From NCBI RefSeq assembly GCF_023520795.1, contig NZ_CP046605.1, positions 248,001 through 312,000 of the forward strand: 64,000 nt of DNA, written 5' to 3'. Both the position numbers and the translations under genes were made by a program. This document shows, piece after piece, positions 21,413 through 31,632 of this stretch. The notes under the pieces are model-generated. The model searched no databases. It was not told where the DNA came from and saw only the letters and a program-made list of their open reading frames with translations. Position 1 is the first letter of the stretch; every line of letters starts with the position of its first letter. Origin of the DNA: Corynebacterium accolens. Lineage in GTDB: Bacteria; Actinomycetota; Actinomycetes; Mycobacteriales; Mycobacteriaceae.

Positions 21413-22825
21413 GTGACTAACGAACATTATGACGTAGTAGTACTCGGTGCGGGCCCTGGCGGCTACGTTGCCGCCATCCGCGCAGCTCAGCTTGGAAAGA
21501 AAGTCGCTGTTATTGAAAAGCAGTACTGGGGCGGAGTCTGCCTCAACGTAGGCTGTATTCCCTCCAAGTCGCTGCTGAAGAATGCAGAGGTAGCCCACAC
21601 CTTCAACCACGAGGCGAAGGCTTTTGGCATCTCCGGCGATGTTTCCTTTGATTTCGGTGTAGCCCACAAGCGTTCCCGCAAGGTTTCTTCGGGCATCGTC
21701 AAGGGCGTTCACTACCTGATGAAGAAGAACAAGATCACCGAGATCAACGGTCTGGGTTCCTTCAAGGACGATAAGACCATTGAGATTACTGAGGGCGATG
21801 ATGAAGGTAAGACCGTTACCTTCGATGACTGCATCATCGCCACCGGCTCCGTGGTCAAGTCCCTGCCTGGCGTTGAGCTGGGCGGCAATATCGTCTCCTA
21901 TGAAGAGCAGATCCTGAACGAGGAAGCACCGAAGTCCATGGTCATTGTGGGCGCCGGCGCCATCGGCATGGAGTTTGCTTATGTGCTAGCCAATTACGGT
22001 GTGGACGTCACTATCGTGGAGTTCATGGACCGCGTCCTGCCGAATGAGGACAAGGACGTATCCAAGGAGATTGCCAAGCAGTACAAGAAGCTCGGCGTGA
22101 AGCTCCTGACCGGTTACAAGACCACCTCTGTGAAGGACAACGGCGACGATGTCACCGTTGAGGTCGAATCCAAGGACGGCTCCAAGCAGGACACCCTGAC
22201 CGTGGATCGCGCCATGATCTCCATCGGCTTCGCCCCGCGCGTTGAGGGCTTTGGCCTTGAGAACACCGGCGTTGAGCTGACTGAGCGCGGTGCCATCGAC
22301 ATCGATGACCGCATGCGCACCAACGTTGACCACATTTATGCCATCGGTGACGTCACCGCGAAGCTGCAGCTCGCACACGTGGCAGAGGCACAGGGCGTTG
22401 TAGCGGCAGAAACCATTGCTGATGCAGAAACTCAGCTCTTGGGTGACTACAACAACATGCCGCGCGCTACCTTCTGCAACCCGCAGGTCGCTTCCTTTGG
22501 CTACACCGAAGAGGCAGCCAAGGAGAAGTTCCCGGATAAGGACATCAAGGTTGCTACCTTCCCGTTCTCCGCAAACGGTAAGGCCGCTGGCCTGAATGAG
22601 ACCGCCGGCTTTGTCAAGCTTATTGCTGACGGCGAATTCGGCGAGCTCATCGGCGGACACATGGTGGGCTCCAACGTTTCGGAGCTCTTGCCTGAGCTGA
22701 CCTTGGCGCAGCGTTTCGACCTGACCACTGAGGAAATCGGCCGCAACGTACACACCCACCCGACCTTGTCTGAGGCCATGAAGGAAGCCGCTGAGGGTAT
22801 CAGCGGCCACATGATCAACCTCTAA
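21413..22825 (+). CDS. lpd: Dihydrolipoyl dehydrogenase
   Basis: 470 residues from GTG 21413. FAD motif LGAGPGG; redox disulfide Cys43-Cys48 in [13 protein letters not shown] motif [22 protein letters not shown]-terminal [10 protein letters not shown] with the His-Glu pair. It reoxidises lipoamide in pyruvate and 2-oxoglutarate dehydrogenase complexes. The gene lies next to ramB and sdhCAB as in C. glutamicum. A strong terminator follows. A damaged copy lies at 36996-38391. Confidence 0.95.
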   Translation: MTNEHYDVVVLGAGPGGYVAAIRAAQLGKKVAVIEKQYWGGVCLNVGCIPSKSLLKNAEVAHTFNHEAKAFGISGDVSFDFGVAHKRSRKVSSGIVKGVHYLMKKNKITEINGLGSFKDDKTIEITEGDDEGKTVTFDDCIIATGSVVKSLPGVELGGNIVSYEEQILNEEAPKSMVIVGAGAIGMEFAYVLANYGVDVTIVEFMDRVLPNEDKDVSKEIAKQYKKLGVKLLTGYKTTSVKDNGDDVTVEVESKDGSKQDTLTVDRAMISIGFAPRVEGFGLENTGVELTERGAIDIDDRMRTNVDHIYAIGDVTAKLQLAHVAEAQGVVAAETIADAETQLLGDYNNMPRATFCNPQVASFGYTEEAAKEKFPDKDIKVATFPFSANGKAAGLNETAGFVKLIADGEFGELIGGHMVGSNVSELLPELTLAQRFDLTTEEIGRNVHTHPTLSEAMKEAAEGISGHMINL

Positions 22826-22848
22826 ACAAGCCTCCCCTATACCGCATA

Positions 22849-22895
22849 ACGGCACCGCGGCGTTCTCCAGAAAGGAGGACCGCGGTGCCGTTTTT
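22849..22895. terminator. Strong bidirectional terminator between lpd and ramB
   Basis: ACGGCACCGCGG (22849-22860) and CCGCGGTGCCGT (22880-22891) form a perfect 12-bp stem followed by a T-run. It sits between convergent lpd and ramB and can serve both. Confidence 0.9.
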
Positions 22896-22918
22896 CTGTG
22901 TGCGGCTAAAAAGCCCAG

Positions 22919-24328
22919 CTAGTAAGGCGCGACCGCCGAGCGGTGAATATCGATATCGATCGCCTCGTTGATGGGCGGGAAAGCGCGCTGCGAGCAGTTC
23001 TCACGCGCGCAAGTACGGCAGCCAGGACCGATGGGCGTAGCAGCGTGGAGATTGGTGAGGTCGAGGCCCTCCGCATAGACCGTGCGATCGGCGTGGCGGG
23101 CCTCGCAGCCCAGGCCAATGGCGAAGAGCTTATTGGTATCGCCGTAGCGCCCTTGGTGGTGCTGCACGGCGCGGGAAATCCACAGGTAGTTGCGCCCATC
23201 AGGCATCTGCGCCAGCTGACGCGAGATGACCCCCGGGCGGGTGAAGGTCTCATAGACATTCCAGAGCGGGCAGGTGCCGCCATTATTGGAAAAGTGCACG
23301 CCGGTGGCGGATTGCCGCTTGGACATATTGCCGGCGCGATCCACGCGCACGAAGGTAAACGGAACGCCGCGCAAGTTATCGCGCTGCAGGGTGGAAAGCC
23401 GGGAGGCGACTGTCTCGTATCCCACGCCGAAGACCTGGCACAGATACTCCACATCGTAGCCGGCGCGCTCGGCCTCGCTGTGCATCATGGCATAGGGCAT
23501 GAGCGTGGCGGCTGCAAAGTAGCTGGCCAAGCCGCGTTGCGCCAGGCTGCGGGAGGAATCAGAGGTAAAGGGTTCATCGGCCACGAGCGCGGAGATTTGC
23601 TCCTGGGCCTCGAGCAGGCCGAGCTCGGCGGCCATGCGGAAGGCGCGTTGGCCCTCGCTCAAGCGCGAGGCAAGCGTGAACTGCCCGCTCTCGCGGTCAA
23701 AGCGGTGCAGCGTGCCATCCATCTGCGCCGTGAGCTCGATTTCTACGCCGTGCTTCTCGCGCAGCCGGTTCGCCAGCGCCTGTTCGGTATTGCGAATGCC
23801 GAATCCGGAAACGCCGAGGTCACCGGCAAGCTCCTCCGCGTGATGGTCCAGCCCGTCCAGGTAATTTTGCCGGGCATAGAAGAAGTCGCGCACCTCATCG
23901 TGCGGCATGGATAGGGCAGCTGCGCTTTCCGATGTCCGCCTCGTATCCGTGGCCAGCGAGAGCTTATCGCGCACGTTGCGGTAGCGGCGGTGTACATCGA
24001 CAAGCGTGCGGGCGACGGTGGGGTGGTTATATACCAGCTCCGATAGCTCCTGAAGCTCCACCGGGGAGGGGCAGAGCTCCTTGTCTTGGATGACGTCCTG
24101 GATCTCCGCGAGGAGACGGGAGTCATCATCGCGGGAGAAAAACGTGGCGTCGACGCCAAAGACCTCGGTAATGCGCAGCAGCACCGGCACGGTGAGCGGG
24201 CGGACATCGTGCTCAATCTGGTTGACGTAACTGGCGGAAAGGCCGAGGGTGCCAGCTAGGGAGGCTTGGCTGAGATCGCGTTCGCGGCGAAGCTGGCGAA
24301 GGCGAGATCCCACATACGTCTTACTCAT
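22919..24328 (-). CDS. ramB: RamB-type transcriptional regulator
   Basis: 469 residues. N-terminal Xre-type HTH ([27 protein letters not shown]). The long C-terminal part is the short-chain fatty-acyl regulator domain and ends with a cysteine-rich [17 protein letters not shown] segment. Position between lpd and sdhCAB is that of RamB (cg0444) in C. glutamicum, which represses acetate and glyoxylate genes and controls its own promoter. Divergent from sdhC across 372 bp. Confidence 0.92.
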   Translation of the reverse strand: MSKTYVGSRLRQLRRERDLSQASLAGTLGLSASYVNQIEHDVRPLTVPVLLRITEVFGVDATFFSRDDDSRLLAEIQDVIQDKELCPSPVELQELSELVYNHPTVARTLVDVHRRYRNVRDKLSLATDTRRTSESAAALSMPHDEVRDFFYARQNYLDGLDHHAEELAGDLGVSGFGIRNTEQALANRLREKHGVEIELTAQMDGTLHRFDRESGQFTLASRLSEGQRAFRMAAELGLLEAQEQISALVADEPFTSDSSRSLAQRGLASYFAAATLMPYAMMHSEAERAGYDVEYLCQVFGVGYETVASRLSTLQRDNLRGVPFTFVRVDRAGNMSKRQSATGVHFSNNGGTCPLWNVYETFTRPGVISRQLAQMPDGRNYLWISRAVQHHQGRYGDTNKLFAIGLGCEARHADRTVYAEGLDLTNLHAATPIGPGCRTCARENCSQRAFPPINEAIDIDIHRSAVAPY

Positions 24329-24700
24329 GCGCCAAAGGTTACTAGTAGCGAGCGCGGCTGTGCATCTTTATGGCGAAAATTTTGTGAAGACTCTTCGCTA
24401 CCTGGACACGCTGTTTGTGGGGTTTCATGCGAAAGTTTGACACATAAAGGGGTGGGTTAATCACTTGCGCAACATGGAGTGGCGAAGCTCACAATTTGGG
24501 CTACAAATATGAAACATCTGCATTGCGGAAATGAAGGTACCCAAGGTAACAGCGTTTTCGCATTCTTGTTCTCAGGATACCCTTACCTAAAAGATCTCAC
24601 CGCCTAGTCGCGCTTGCGAACCAGGAGCAATTGGCCGCTCGAAAATAACTAGTAACCAGCGGTTAAGCCCAGTTAAGGTAAGTACGACTATGGAGGTGTC
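24329..24700. promoter_or_regulatory. ramB - sdhC divergent control region
   Basis: 372 bp without a gene. GAAAGTTTGACA (24431-24442) partly resembles the AAAGTTTGC-type RamB site, fitting ramB autoregulation. AGTGGCGAAGCTCACA (24478-24493) matches 9 of 12 defined positions of the GlxR consensus TGTGAnnTAnnTCACA; GlxR and RamB control of sdhCAB is known in C. glutamicum. GGAGGTG precedes the sdhC ATG. Site calls are by eye. Confidence 0.5.
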
Positions 24701-25456
24701 ATGACTTTAAGAAATCCGGACCGTGAGGCAATCGCTCACGGCCACATCACTAATGAACCAATTCGTCAGCAGCCCGGAACGCCATCGTGGGTACTGAAGC
24801 TCATCATGGCCGTTACCGGTTTGCTCTTTGCGCTTTTCGTCGTCGGCCACATGGCCGGCAACCTGAAGCTGTACATGCCGGCACACAACGGTGAGCCCGC
24901 CCTGGATGAGTACGGCGAGTTCCTGCGCTCTATGGGTGAACCGCTGTTGCCGCATGGCTCTGCCCTGTGGATCATCCGCATCGTGCTGATCGTGGCAATC
25001 CTTGCCCACATCTACGGTGCCTTTACCTTGGCTTCCCGCTCCAAGGCATCCCGCGGCAAGTTCAAGCGCACCAACCTGATGGGTGGCCTGGATTCCTTCG
25101 CCACCAAGTCCATGCTGGTAACCGGTGTCGTGCTGCTGCTCTTCATCATCTTCCACCTGCTGGACCTCACCATGGGCGTACAGCCGATGGCCCCAGAGGG
25201 CTTCGTTGAAGGCTCTGTCAAGGCCAATATGATCGAAACCTTTAGCCGTTGGCCGGTCACCATCTTCTACGTGCTGGCAATGTGCTGCCTCTTCCTGCAC
25301 CTGACCCACGGCATTCGCCTCGCCGCATCTGACCTGGGTATCACCGGTGCCAAATGGCGTCAGACCTTCTTGGTCTTGGCCTACATCATCCCGGCCGTTG
25401 TATGCATCGGCAACATCGTTATGCCTTTGTCCGTTGCCCTGGGCTTGGTCAGCTAA
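24701..25456 (+). CDS. sdhC: Succinate dehydrogenase cytochrome b subunit
   Basis: 251 residues with five hydrophobic helices (from about residues 32, 89, 136, 183 and 222). Several helix-embedded histidines (VGHMAGNLKLYM, ILAHIYGAF, IFHLLDL, FLHLTHGIRL) are candidate haem ligands of a dihaem b558-type anchor. It anchors the complex and reduces menaquinone. First gene of sdhCAB; 15 bp to sdhA. Confidence 0.93.
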   Translation: MTLRNPDREAIAHGHITNEPIRQQPGTPSWVLKLIMAVTGLLFALFVVGHMAGNLKLYMPAHNGEPALDEYGEFLRSMGEPLLPHGSALWIIRIVLIVAILAHIYGAFTLASRSKASRGKFKRTNLMGGLDSFATKSMLVTGVVLLLFIIFHLLDLTMGVQPMAPEGFVEGSVKANMIETFSRWPVTIFYVLAMCCLFLHLTHGIRLAASDLGITGAKWRQTFLVLAYIIPAVVCIGNIVMPLSVALGLVS

Positions 25457-25471
25457 AGGAGATAGGAACCC

Positions 25472-27487
25472 ATGACTACTACTGAACTCAAGCGTGAACA
25501 CCCCAACTTCTCGCACCCAAAGTCCATCGTTGAGGGCGTCTCCGCTGGTAATATCCTGGAATCCCAGGAACCGCACGGCGTGCCGATGAAGGATATGTGG
25601 GCTCACCACGTTGACCACATGAACCTGGTCTCCCCACTGAACCGCCGCAAGTTTGAGGTCCTCGTCGTAGGTACCGGCTTGTCCGCGGGCGCTGCTGCGG
25701 CAGCCCTTGGTGAATTGGGCTACGGCGTTAAGGTCTTTACCTACCACGACTCCCCGCGCCGCGCGCACTCTATTGCTGCGCAGGGTGGTGTCAACGCCTC
25801 CCGTGCCAAGAAGGTGGATAATGACTCCGCTTACCGCCACACCAAGGACACCGTAAAGGGCGGCGACTACCGCTGCCGCGAGTCTGACTGCTGGCGCCTG
25901 GCCAACGAGTCCGTTCGTGTTATCGACCACATGAACGCCATCGGCGCCCCGTTCGCCCGTGAGTACGGCGGCACCCTGGCCACCCGTTCCTTCGGTGGTG
26001 TGCAGGTCTCCCGTACCTACTACACCCGTGGTCAAACAGGTCAGCAGCTGCAGCTGTCCACGACCTCTGCACTGTACCGTCAGATCGGGCTGGGCAATGT
26101 GGAGCTTTTTGCCCACAACGATATGCAGGACATCATCACCTATGAGGACAACGGCAAGAAGCGCGCGGGCGGCATTGTCACCCGCAACCTGATTACCGGT
26201 GAGCTCAAGGCCTTCACCGGCCACGCCGTCATCCTGGGTACCGGTGGTTACGGCAACGTTTACCACATGTCCACCCTGGCGAAGAACTCCAACGCCAGCG
26301 CCATGATGCGCGCTTATGACAAGGGCGCTTATCTGGCTTCCCCGGCGTTCGTGCAGTTCCACCCGACGGGCCTGCCGGTCAACTCTGACTGGCAATCCAA
26401 GACCATTTTGATGTCGGAGTCCCTGCGTAACGATGGCCGCATCTGGTCGCCCAAGGAAGAGGGCGACGACCGCGACCCGAACACCATTCCGGAGGAAGAG
26501 CGCGACTACTTCTTGGAGCGCCGCTACCCGGCCTTCGGCAACCTGGTTCCCCGTGACGTTGCCTCCCGTGCAATTTCCCAGCAGATCAACAAGGGCCTGG
26601 GCGTTGGACCGCTGAAGAACTCGGTCTACCTTGACTTCCGCGACGCCATCGAGCGTCTGGGCAAGGATAAGATCCGCGAGCGTTACTCCAACCTCATTCA
26701 GATGTATGAAGAGGCCATTGGTGAGTCCGCGTACGAGACCCCCATGCGCATCGCTCCTACCTGCCACTTCACCATGGGCGGCCTGTGGACCGACTTCAAC
26801 GAGATGACCTCTATTGACGGCCTCTTCGCCGCCGGTGAGTGCTCTTGGACCTACCACGGTGCTAACCGCCTGGGCGCGAACTCCCTGCTTTCGGCTTCTG
26901 TTGACGGCTGGTTCACCCTGCCGTTTACCATCCCGAACTACTTGGCTGACCACCTCAACGAGGACAAGCTGGCCGAGGACTCCGCTGAGGCACAAGAAGC
27001 CGTGCAGAAGTCCCAGGAGCGCATCGACAAGCTGATGCAGGTTCACGGCGATGACCCGCACGGTCCGTCCCACTACCACCGCCAGCTGGGTGACCTGCTG
27101 TACTTCGGCTGCGGTGTGTCCCGTAACGTCGAGGACCTGAAGGACACCATCGAGAAGATCCGTGCCCTGCGCGATGACTTCTGGAAGAACGTCCGCATCC
27201 CTGGTGAGGCGAATGACATGAACCAAGTCCTGGAATACGGCCTGCGCGTTGCCGATTACCTGGACCTGGGTGAGCTCATGTGCATCGACGCCCTTGACCG
27301 CGATGAGTCTTGCGGCGCTCACTTCCGCGAAGATCACCTTTCTGAAGAAGGCGAAGCCGAGCGTGACGACGAAAACTGGTGCTTCGTTTCCGCCTGGGAG
27401 CCGGGCGCGAACAAGAACGAGTTCATCCGCCACGCAGAACCCCTGTACTTTGACTCGATCCCGCTGATGACAAGGAACTACAAGTAA
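25472..27487 (+). CDS. sdhA: Succinate dehydrogenase flavoprotein subunit
   Basis: 671 residues. FAD-binding region GTGLSAGAAAAALGELGY; covalent-FAD histidine in the [11 protein letters not shown] block; [36 protein letters not shown] with the active-site Arg. Oxidises succinate to fumarate. AGGAGA precedes the ATG. The stop overlaps the sdhB start (TAATG). The long form matches the Gram-positive SdhA. Confidence 0.95.
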   Translation: MTTTELKREHPNFSHPKSIVEGVSAGNILESQEPHGVPMKDMWAHHVDHMNLVSPLNRRKFEVLVVGTGLSAGAAAAALGELGYGVKVFTYHDSPRRAHSIAAQGGVNASRAKKVDNDSAYRHTKDTVKGGDYRCRESDCWRLANESVRVIDHMNAIGAPFAREYGGTLATRSFGGVQVSRTYYTRGQTGQQLQLSTTSALYRQIGLGNVELFAHNDMQDIITYEDNGKKRAGGIVTRNLITGELKAFTGHAVILGTGGYGNVYHMSTLAKNSNASAMMRAYDKGAYLASPAFVQFHPTGLPVNSDWQSKTILMSESLRNDGRIWSPKEEGDDRDPNTIPEEERDYFLERRYPAFGNLVPRDVASRAISQQINKGLGVGPLKNSVYLDFRDAIERLGKDKIRERYSNLIQMYEEAIGESAYETPMRIAPTCHFTMGGLWTDFNEMTSIDGLFAAGECSWTYHGANRLGANSLLSASVDGWFTLPFTIPNYLADHLNEDKLAEDSAEAQEAVQKSQERIDKLMQVHGDDPHGPSHYHRQLGDLLYFGCGVSRNVEDLKDTIEKIRALRDDFWKNVRIPGEANDMNQVLEYGLRVADYLDLGELMCIDALDRDESCGAHFREDHLSEEGEAERDDENWCFVSAWEPGANKNEFIRHAEPLYFDSIPLMTRNYK

Positions 27488-28236
27488 TGAAATTGACACT
27501 TGAGATCTGGCGTCAAGCCGGACCCACCCAGGAAGGTAAATTCGAAACCGTCCAGGTGGATGATGCCTCCGAGCAGATGTCCATTCTGGAGCTATTGGAC
27601 CACGTCAACGAAGGCTATGTTGAGCGCGGCGAAGAACCGTTCGCTTTCGCTTCTGACTGCCGCGAGGGCATCTGCGGTACCTGTGGTTTGACCGTCAACG
27701 GTCGCCCACACGGCCCGGGCCAGAACACCCCTGCCTGCCAGCAGCGCCTGTTCAACTTCAACGATGGCGACACCATCCAGCTGGAGCCCTTCCGCTCCGC
27801 TGCGTACCCCGTCATTAAGGACATGGTGGTTGACCGCTCCGCACTGGACCACGTGATGGAGCAGGGCGGTTACGTATCCATGGATGCCGGCACCGCACCG
27901 GATGCCGATACCATGCACATCAACCACGAGACCGCCGAGTACTCGCTGGACCACGCCGCTTGCATTGGTTGCGGTGCCTGCGTTGCTGCCTGCCCGAACG
28001 GTGCGGCACACCTGTTCACCGGCGCCAAGCTGGTTCACTTGTCCATGATGCCGCTGGGTAAGGAAGAGCGCGGCAGCCGTGCCCGCAACATGGTTGCTGA
28101 TTTGGAATCCAACTTCGGCCACTGCTCCCTCTACGGTGAGTGTGCCGATGTCTGCCCGGCTGGCGTCCCACTGACCGCAGTATCTGCCGTTACCCGCGAA
28201 CGTGCACGTGCTGCTTTCCGTGGCAAGGACGACTAA
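27487..28236 (+). CDS. sdhB: Succinate dehydrogenase iron-sulfur subunit
   Basis: 249 residues. A 2Fe-2S cluster in CREGICGTCGL plus a later Cys, then two ferredoxin-like cysteine groups: CIGCGACVAACPNG and CSLYGECADVCPAG. It passes electrons from SdhA to SdhC. Overlaps sdhA by one base, so translation is probably coupled. Confidence 0.95.
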   Translation: MKLTLEIWRQAGPTQEGKFETVQVDDASEQMSILELLDHVNEGYVERGEEPFAFASDCREGICGTCGLTVNGRPHGPGQNTPACQQRLFNFNDGDTIQLEPFRSAAYPVIKDMVVDRSALDHVMEQGGYVSMDAGTAPDADTMHINHETAEYSLDHAACIGCGACVAACPNGAAHLFTGAKLVHLSMMPLGKEERGSRARNMVADLESNFGHCSLYGECADVCPAGVPLTAVSAVTRERARAAFRGKDD

Positions 28237-28292
28237 GCTAGAGTTATTCCGTAGGAATACTAGGAACGAGAGAAAGACAGAAAGACTCCGCC

Positions 28293-28667
28293 ATGAGCGA
28301 TAACACCCACGTAGTTGCTGACTACCAGAGCGAAACGTATCCGGAGTTCTCCGGCAAGATTCAGGACAACTACATCGAAGGCTACGACCCAGTATCCTTC
28401 GCAGCTCCTCACTCTTCCCTTCTCCGCACCTCCACGTGGGTCGGCATGGGCTTGATCCTGTCTTGCCTGCCAGCAGCCGGCATCCTCATCTGGGGCCTCG
28501 GCGTGTGGGACACCCCGCTGGGCACCGCAGGTGAAGGCAACTACGGCCTGACCATCGCCATCGGCGTCATTTCCTTGGTTGTGGTGGCCATCGCAGCCGC
28601 CGGCACCATCCACTATGGACGCCGCTACTACCGCCAGTACCGCAAGGAAACCGGCCGAGTTAACTAA
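28293..28667 (+). CDS. Conserved small membrane protein of the sdh locus
   Basis: 124 residues, two hydrophobic helices (about 48-70 and 85-110), polar N-terminus and basic RRYYRQYRKE C-terminus. In C. glutamicum a membrane protein gene also follows sdhB. Function unknown; it may be an accessory to the complex. It lies 56 bp after sdhB, ahead of a strong terminator. Confidence 0.8.
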   Translation: MSDNTHVVADYQSETYPEFSGKIQDNYIEGYDPVSFAAPHSSLLRTSTWVGMGLILSCLPAAGILIWGLGVWDTPLGTAGEGNYGLTIAIGVISLVVVAIAAAGTIHYGRRYYRQYRKETGRVN

Positions 28668-28717
28668 GGCGCACGCCTAGTTCAGGCAACGTCTCAGTTT
28701 CTGTACTGACTCTACAC

Positions 28718-28762
28718 AACCCCCGCCTCTACCGCATATAAGCTCTGCAGGAGGCGGGGGTT
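28718..28762 (+). terminator. sdh operon terminator
   Basis: AACCCCCGCCTC (28718-28729) and GAGGCGGGGGTT (28751-28762) form a perfect 12-bp stem, followed by GCTTGTATTT. In the second copy at about 44,170 each arm has one fewer base in its C or G run, as expected of homopolymer miscalls. Confidence 0.85.
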
Positions 28763-28897
28763 GCTTGTATTTGAAGCAGATAGGGGTTAAGTAGCAAGAG
28801 GGGATGCGGACATTTTTAGGAATATTTAGAGTAGCAGCTTGCGTCGGCGTTGATTGATGCTTAATCTGCCGAACTCAAGCTTGATTCTTCGTTCGTT

Positions 28898-28976
28898 TTA
28901 GAAGTCGACATAGTTATGAATCGCTTTTTCTAATTCCTCATGATGTCGCCATTTAGGCCCATAGAACATCTCATTT
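28898..28976 (-). pseudogene. C-terminal remnant of an IS3-family OrfB
   Basis: On the minus strand the frame reads NEMFYG, then KWRHHEELEKAIHNYVDF and stop, which resembles the EMFYG...ELExAIxxYIxFYN tail of IS3-group transposases. Only this tail is left. It directly abuts an IS-end fragment (28977-29013), a nested remnant. It is also present at 44348-44426. Confidence 0.6.
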
Positions 28977-29013
28977 GGACCTGACCCCAGTTTGGTGGAC
29001 ACCTGATATCCAG
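28977..29013 (+). repeat. Orphan left end of the IS3 element found intact at 51127
   Basis: GGACCTGACCCCAG, then GTGGACACCTGATATCCAG, match the left end of the element at 51127 with a few changes. No transposase follows, so this is a deletion scar. Confidence 0.7.
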
Positions 29014-29231
29014 CGGTTGCGTCCCTTAGTGTGGTGTAACGCTTGCTGATGGTGGGCCCGAAAATAGTAGGGCGGTCACCGTCGGAAACTTTCGACTCAA
29101 CAACCACATCTCACCGAACGGCATATGACGATGACCGCTGCACCACATTCTATCGACCCTGCAACCTACTTGGAGAGAGTGTCTAATGGTTTGTGTGTGG
29201 GTACCTAACCCGCATGAGGAGATGGACCAGA
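29014..29231. other. Intergenic remnant DNA
   Basis: No supported gene between the orphan IS end and the transposase fragment at 29232; only short random frames. It is part of the IS graveyard. Confidence 0.5.
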
Positions 29232-29447
29232 ATGACTACTATGGCGAGACGAGATCCGGCTGATAAGGCCAAGATTGATGCGATTGAAAAGAAGCTGCTT
29301 GCTAACCCAGAAATCGCGAAACTGATTGATGACCTAGGCACGTCGACAACGGATGCCAATGGCCCAGTTCGGGGCATGTTGCAACGACCCTCTGAACTCA
29401 AGCCCGTCGCAAACGCTGCAAAGACCCCATTCGTAACGCCGTATTAG
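29232..29447 (+). pseudogene. N-terminal fragment of an IS256-type (mutator) transposase
   Basis: 71 codons from ATG 29232, with GAGGAG upstream. The text ARRDPADKAKIDAIEKKLLANPEIAKLIDDLGTS broken by VRGMLQ resembles the start of mutator-type transposases, which normally continue into a 400-residue protein. After GMLQ the sequence diverges and stops. A genuine small hypothetical gene is the alternative. The same frame recurs at 44682-44897. Confidence 0.5.
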
Positions 29448-29557
29448 CGCTTATGATTAGGTGGAATCAGATAACTTAAGAGCTGAGTAGGCTACTGATG
29501 AAAAATGGGGCTTGGCCTCTTTAGCAAGTAATCACCGCGTCTCTCTTAGGAGCTATC

Positions 29558-29716
29558 GTGGTGACCATTATATCGCTCCAGAGCGAGCAGGGAACCTTAG
29601 TGGAAGCAATTTTAATCTTCTGCTTGTCTTCGGTTTTCCTTTTTATCGTGTTCTTTTCTGCAGCGAGACTATTCAACGCGCTCTACCGACGTTGGAACTT
29701 TTCTAATCAGGAATAG
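29558..29716 (+). CDS. Short hydrophobic ORF, possible membrane protein remnant
   Basis: A 52-codon frame from GTG 29558 (or 29561) to TAG 29714-29716. It reads VVTIISL, then VEAILIFCLSSVFLFIVFF and a basic RLFNALYRRW tail. The frame is open seven codons further upstream without a start, so it may be the tail of a truncated membrane protein. Function unknown. Duplicate at 45008-45166. Confidence 0.4.
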   Translation: MVTIISLQSEQGTLVEAILIFCLSSVFLFIVFFSAARLFNALYRRWNFSNQE

Positions 29717-29894
29717 ACGTAAATTTATAACGTTCATTCCTTTCTTGACTGGAACAGCAATTGTTCCCATCAATGCCGCAGTCGCACTTTGATCTGTACC
29801 AGCGCAGCGCCGAGCGTTCGTCCGCGGGGTGCACCGGCAAGAGTGCTACCTGTATGCCCGGCAAGGTCGTAGGCGAATCTCAGTTCCGCGGTGT

Positions 29895-31204
29895 TGAAGT
29901 GTCCCAGGTTTTGTTCCGTTTGAGTAGATGGGAAAATCTGGAACATGCCGAAAAATTTGACCAGGATGCGAAGGACCGTGTGGTCCGTCTCGTGGAAGGA
30001 CCGCATCTTGGCGGAAAATATGTCGATGCGCCCCGCGTGCCAGGCAGTAGGCCCAAAGCTGGGGGTTTCATGGCACACAGCTCGTCAATGGACTTAAGCC
30101 TGCTCGCCGTGCAGGAAGAACCCCAGAACCTGTGCCTGAAGATGTGGCTGCCGAAAACGCGAGGCTACGTCGTGAAAATCACCAGCTACGCGATACTAAT
30201 GAGTTGTTGAAGGCCGCGTCAGCTTTTTCGCGTCGGAACTCGACCCGAAACGTTAAGAAATGATCCGGTTCATCGATGAAAACCGGAATCGTTTCACTGC
30301 CCGAGTTCATCTGCAAGACGTTGAAAAATAACCGGGCTGGTGGGTTTATCACCTCGCGTGGGTATCGCCAGTCCAAGGCTCGCGGGTTAAGTGCTCGTCG
30401 ACTTCGTGATGCTGCGTTGGTTGAACGCATTAGTGCTGTTCATCGGGATAATTATGGTGTCTACGGTGTGCGGAAAATGTGGCATGCTCTTCGCCGTGAA
30501 GGAATCGATATCGGTCGTGAACAAACCGCCCGACTGATGCGCCTAGCTGGCGTTTCTGGCAAAGGCAAAGGCGGATCACCGATTACAACCCGAAAAGCTA
30601 ACGTGCCTGATTTGCGCCCGGATTTGGTCGAGCGTGAATTTAAAGCTCAAGGACCGAATAAGCTGTGGGTGGCTGACATTACCTATGTACGGACACGAAA
30701 AGGATTCGTCTACACCGCGTTTGTCACCGACGTCTACTCCCGGCGGATCGTCGGGTGGGCGCTGTCAGATTCGATGCGGACCGAAGCTTTGCCGCTGCAA
30801 GCACTCAACCAAGCGATTGTGAGTGCTGAGGAAACAACAGGTCTCATTCACCATTCGGATCACGGCTCGCAGTACGTCAGCGTTGTCTACAACGAGCGAC
30901 TTACCCGGCACGGCATTACAGCTTCCACCGGAAGTGTTGGTGACTCCTATGATAATGCTCTGGCTGAAAACGTTAACGGCCCCTCATAAGAACGAGCTAG
31001 TCCATACCCGCAGGTGGGATGACGTTGTAGAGGTAGAAATCGCGACGTTCGAGTGGGTGTCATGGTGGAACGAGACTAGGCTCCACCAAAGCTTGGGATA
31101 CCGAACCCCGGTCGAGGTGGAAACCGAGTTTTGGAAGCAGAACTTGCCACAGGCAATAATGGAAAACAAGGCAAATGCCTAGGAACAAAACTCGGGGCAC
31201 TTCA
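29895..31204 (+). mobile_element. IS3-family element with decayed ORFs, copy A (1310 bp)
   Basis: Ends TGAAGTGTCCCAGG and, inward from the right, TGAAGTGCCCCGAG, both followed by TTTTGTTCC, are the inverted repeats. OrfA (about 29946-30240) and OrfB are recognisable. OrfB at 30276-30989 carries the DDE residues in WVADITYV, HHSDHGSQY and DNALAE, but stops early; its tail continues in another frame to 31182. Copy A also has two local indels near 29950 and 29990 absent from the other copies. No target duplication is visible: flanking triplets are TGT and AGT. Confidence 0.85.
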
Positions 31205-31527
31205 AGTAGATCGTTTATCAGGGCCGCCAAAAAGGGGACGAGGCGGACCATGAGCGCGCCAACGATGAACAAGGCGATAAGCCCAATGCCGATGACGGCG
31301 CCGAGGGCTAGCTCCTTGAGTGTGTGGCCGTGGAAGCATGACCGGTCGACCCACAAACACCATGTGCCCAGCCAGATGGCGGCGGTGAAGAATGTGGCGG
31401 CGTAGAAACCTCCCGAACCAGCCGGCGCCTGAGAGGAATAGAACAGTCCGATGGCACCCAAGATTGCAGGTAGAACTACCCGCCAGAGAATCGGCAGGCG
31501 GGTGGCGGTGGCATCACCGTGCGGCAT
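31205..31527 (-). pseudogene. CPBP-type intramembrane protease, N-terminal fragment cut by IS
   Basis: About 107 native residues from ATG 31527: two hydrophobic helices, then a GHTLKELALGAVIGIGL block and VRLVPFLAALINDLLE, after which the frame runs into the IS end. The pattern resembles the N-terminal half of CPBP (CAAX-type) membrane proteases, whose catalytic EExxxR motif would lie beyond the break. No matching C-terminal half lies on the other side of the IS, so DNA was also lost. Duplicate at 46655-46977. Confidence 0.5.
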
Positions 31528-31596
31528 GAAGGCCTTTCACAGTGGGGAAATCAATGAGGGAGCTCGACGCGGGAGGTCATGATTTAGTGTAATCGC

Positions 31597-31632
31597 GTAC
31601 TGTCGAAAGTATTGACAACATCGCACTCGTCG
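31597..31632 (+). repeat. 36-bp repeat element, first occurrence
   Basis: Starts GTACTGTCGAAAGTATTGAC and ends GCACTCGTCG. The same segment is at 47047-47082 (duplicate block), and a 31/36 match is at 50595-50630. Confidence 0.6.

Noticed and set aside
24707-27499. 930-codon minus-strand frame opposite sdhC and sdhA
   Set aside because: Shadow frame; the plus strand encodes full SdhC and SdhA with all cofactor motifs.
29761-30210. 149-codon plus-strand ORF over the start of IS copy A
   Set aside because: It arises from two local indels that fuse flanking DNA with the OrfA region; the other copies lack it.
30980-31000. Programmed frameshift in OrfB of the IS3 copies
   Set aside because: IS3 elements recode between OrfA and OrfB, not near the end of OrfB, and several other breaks are present in the same element.
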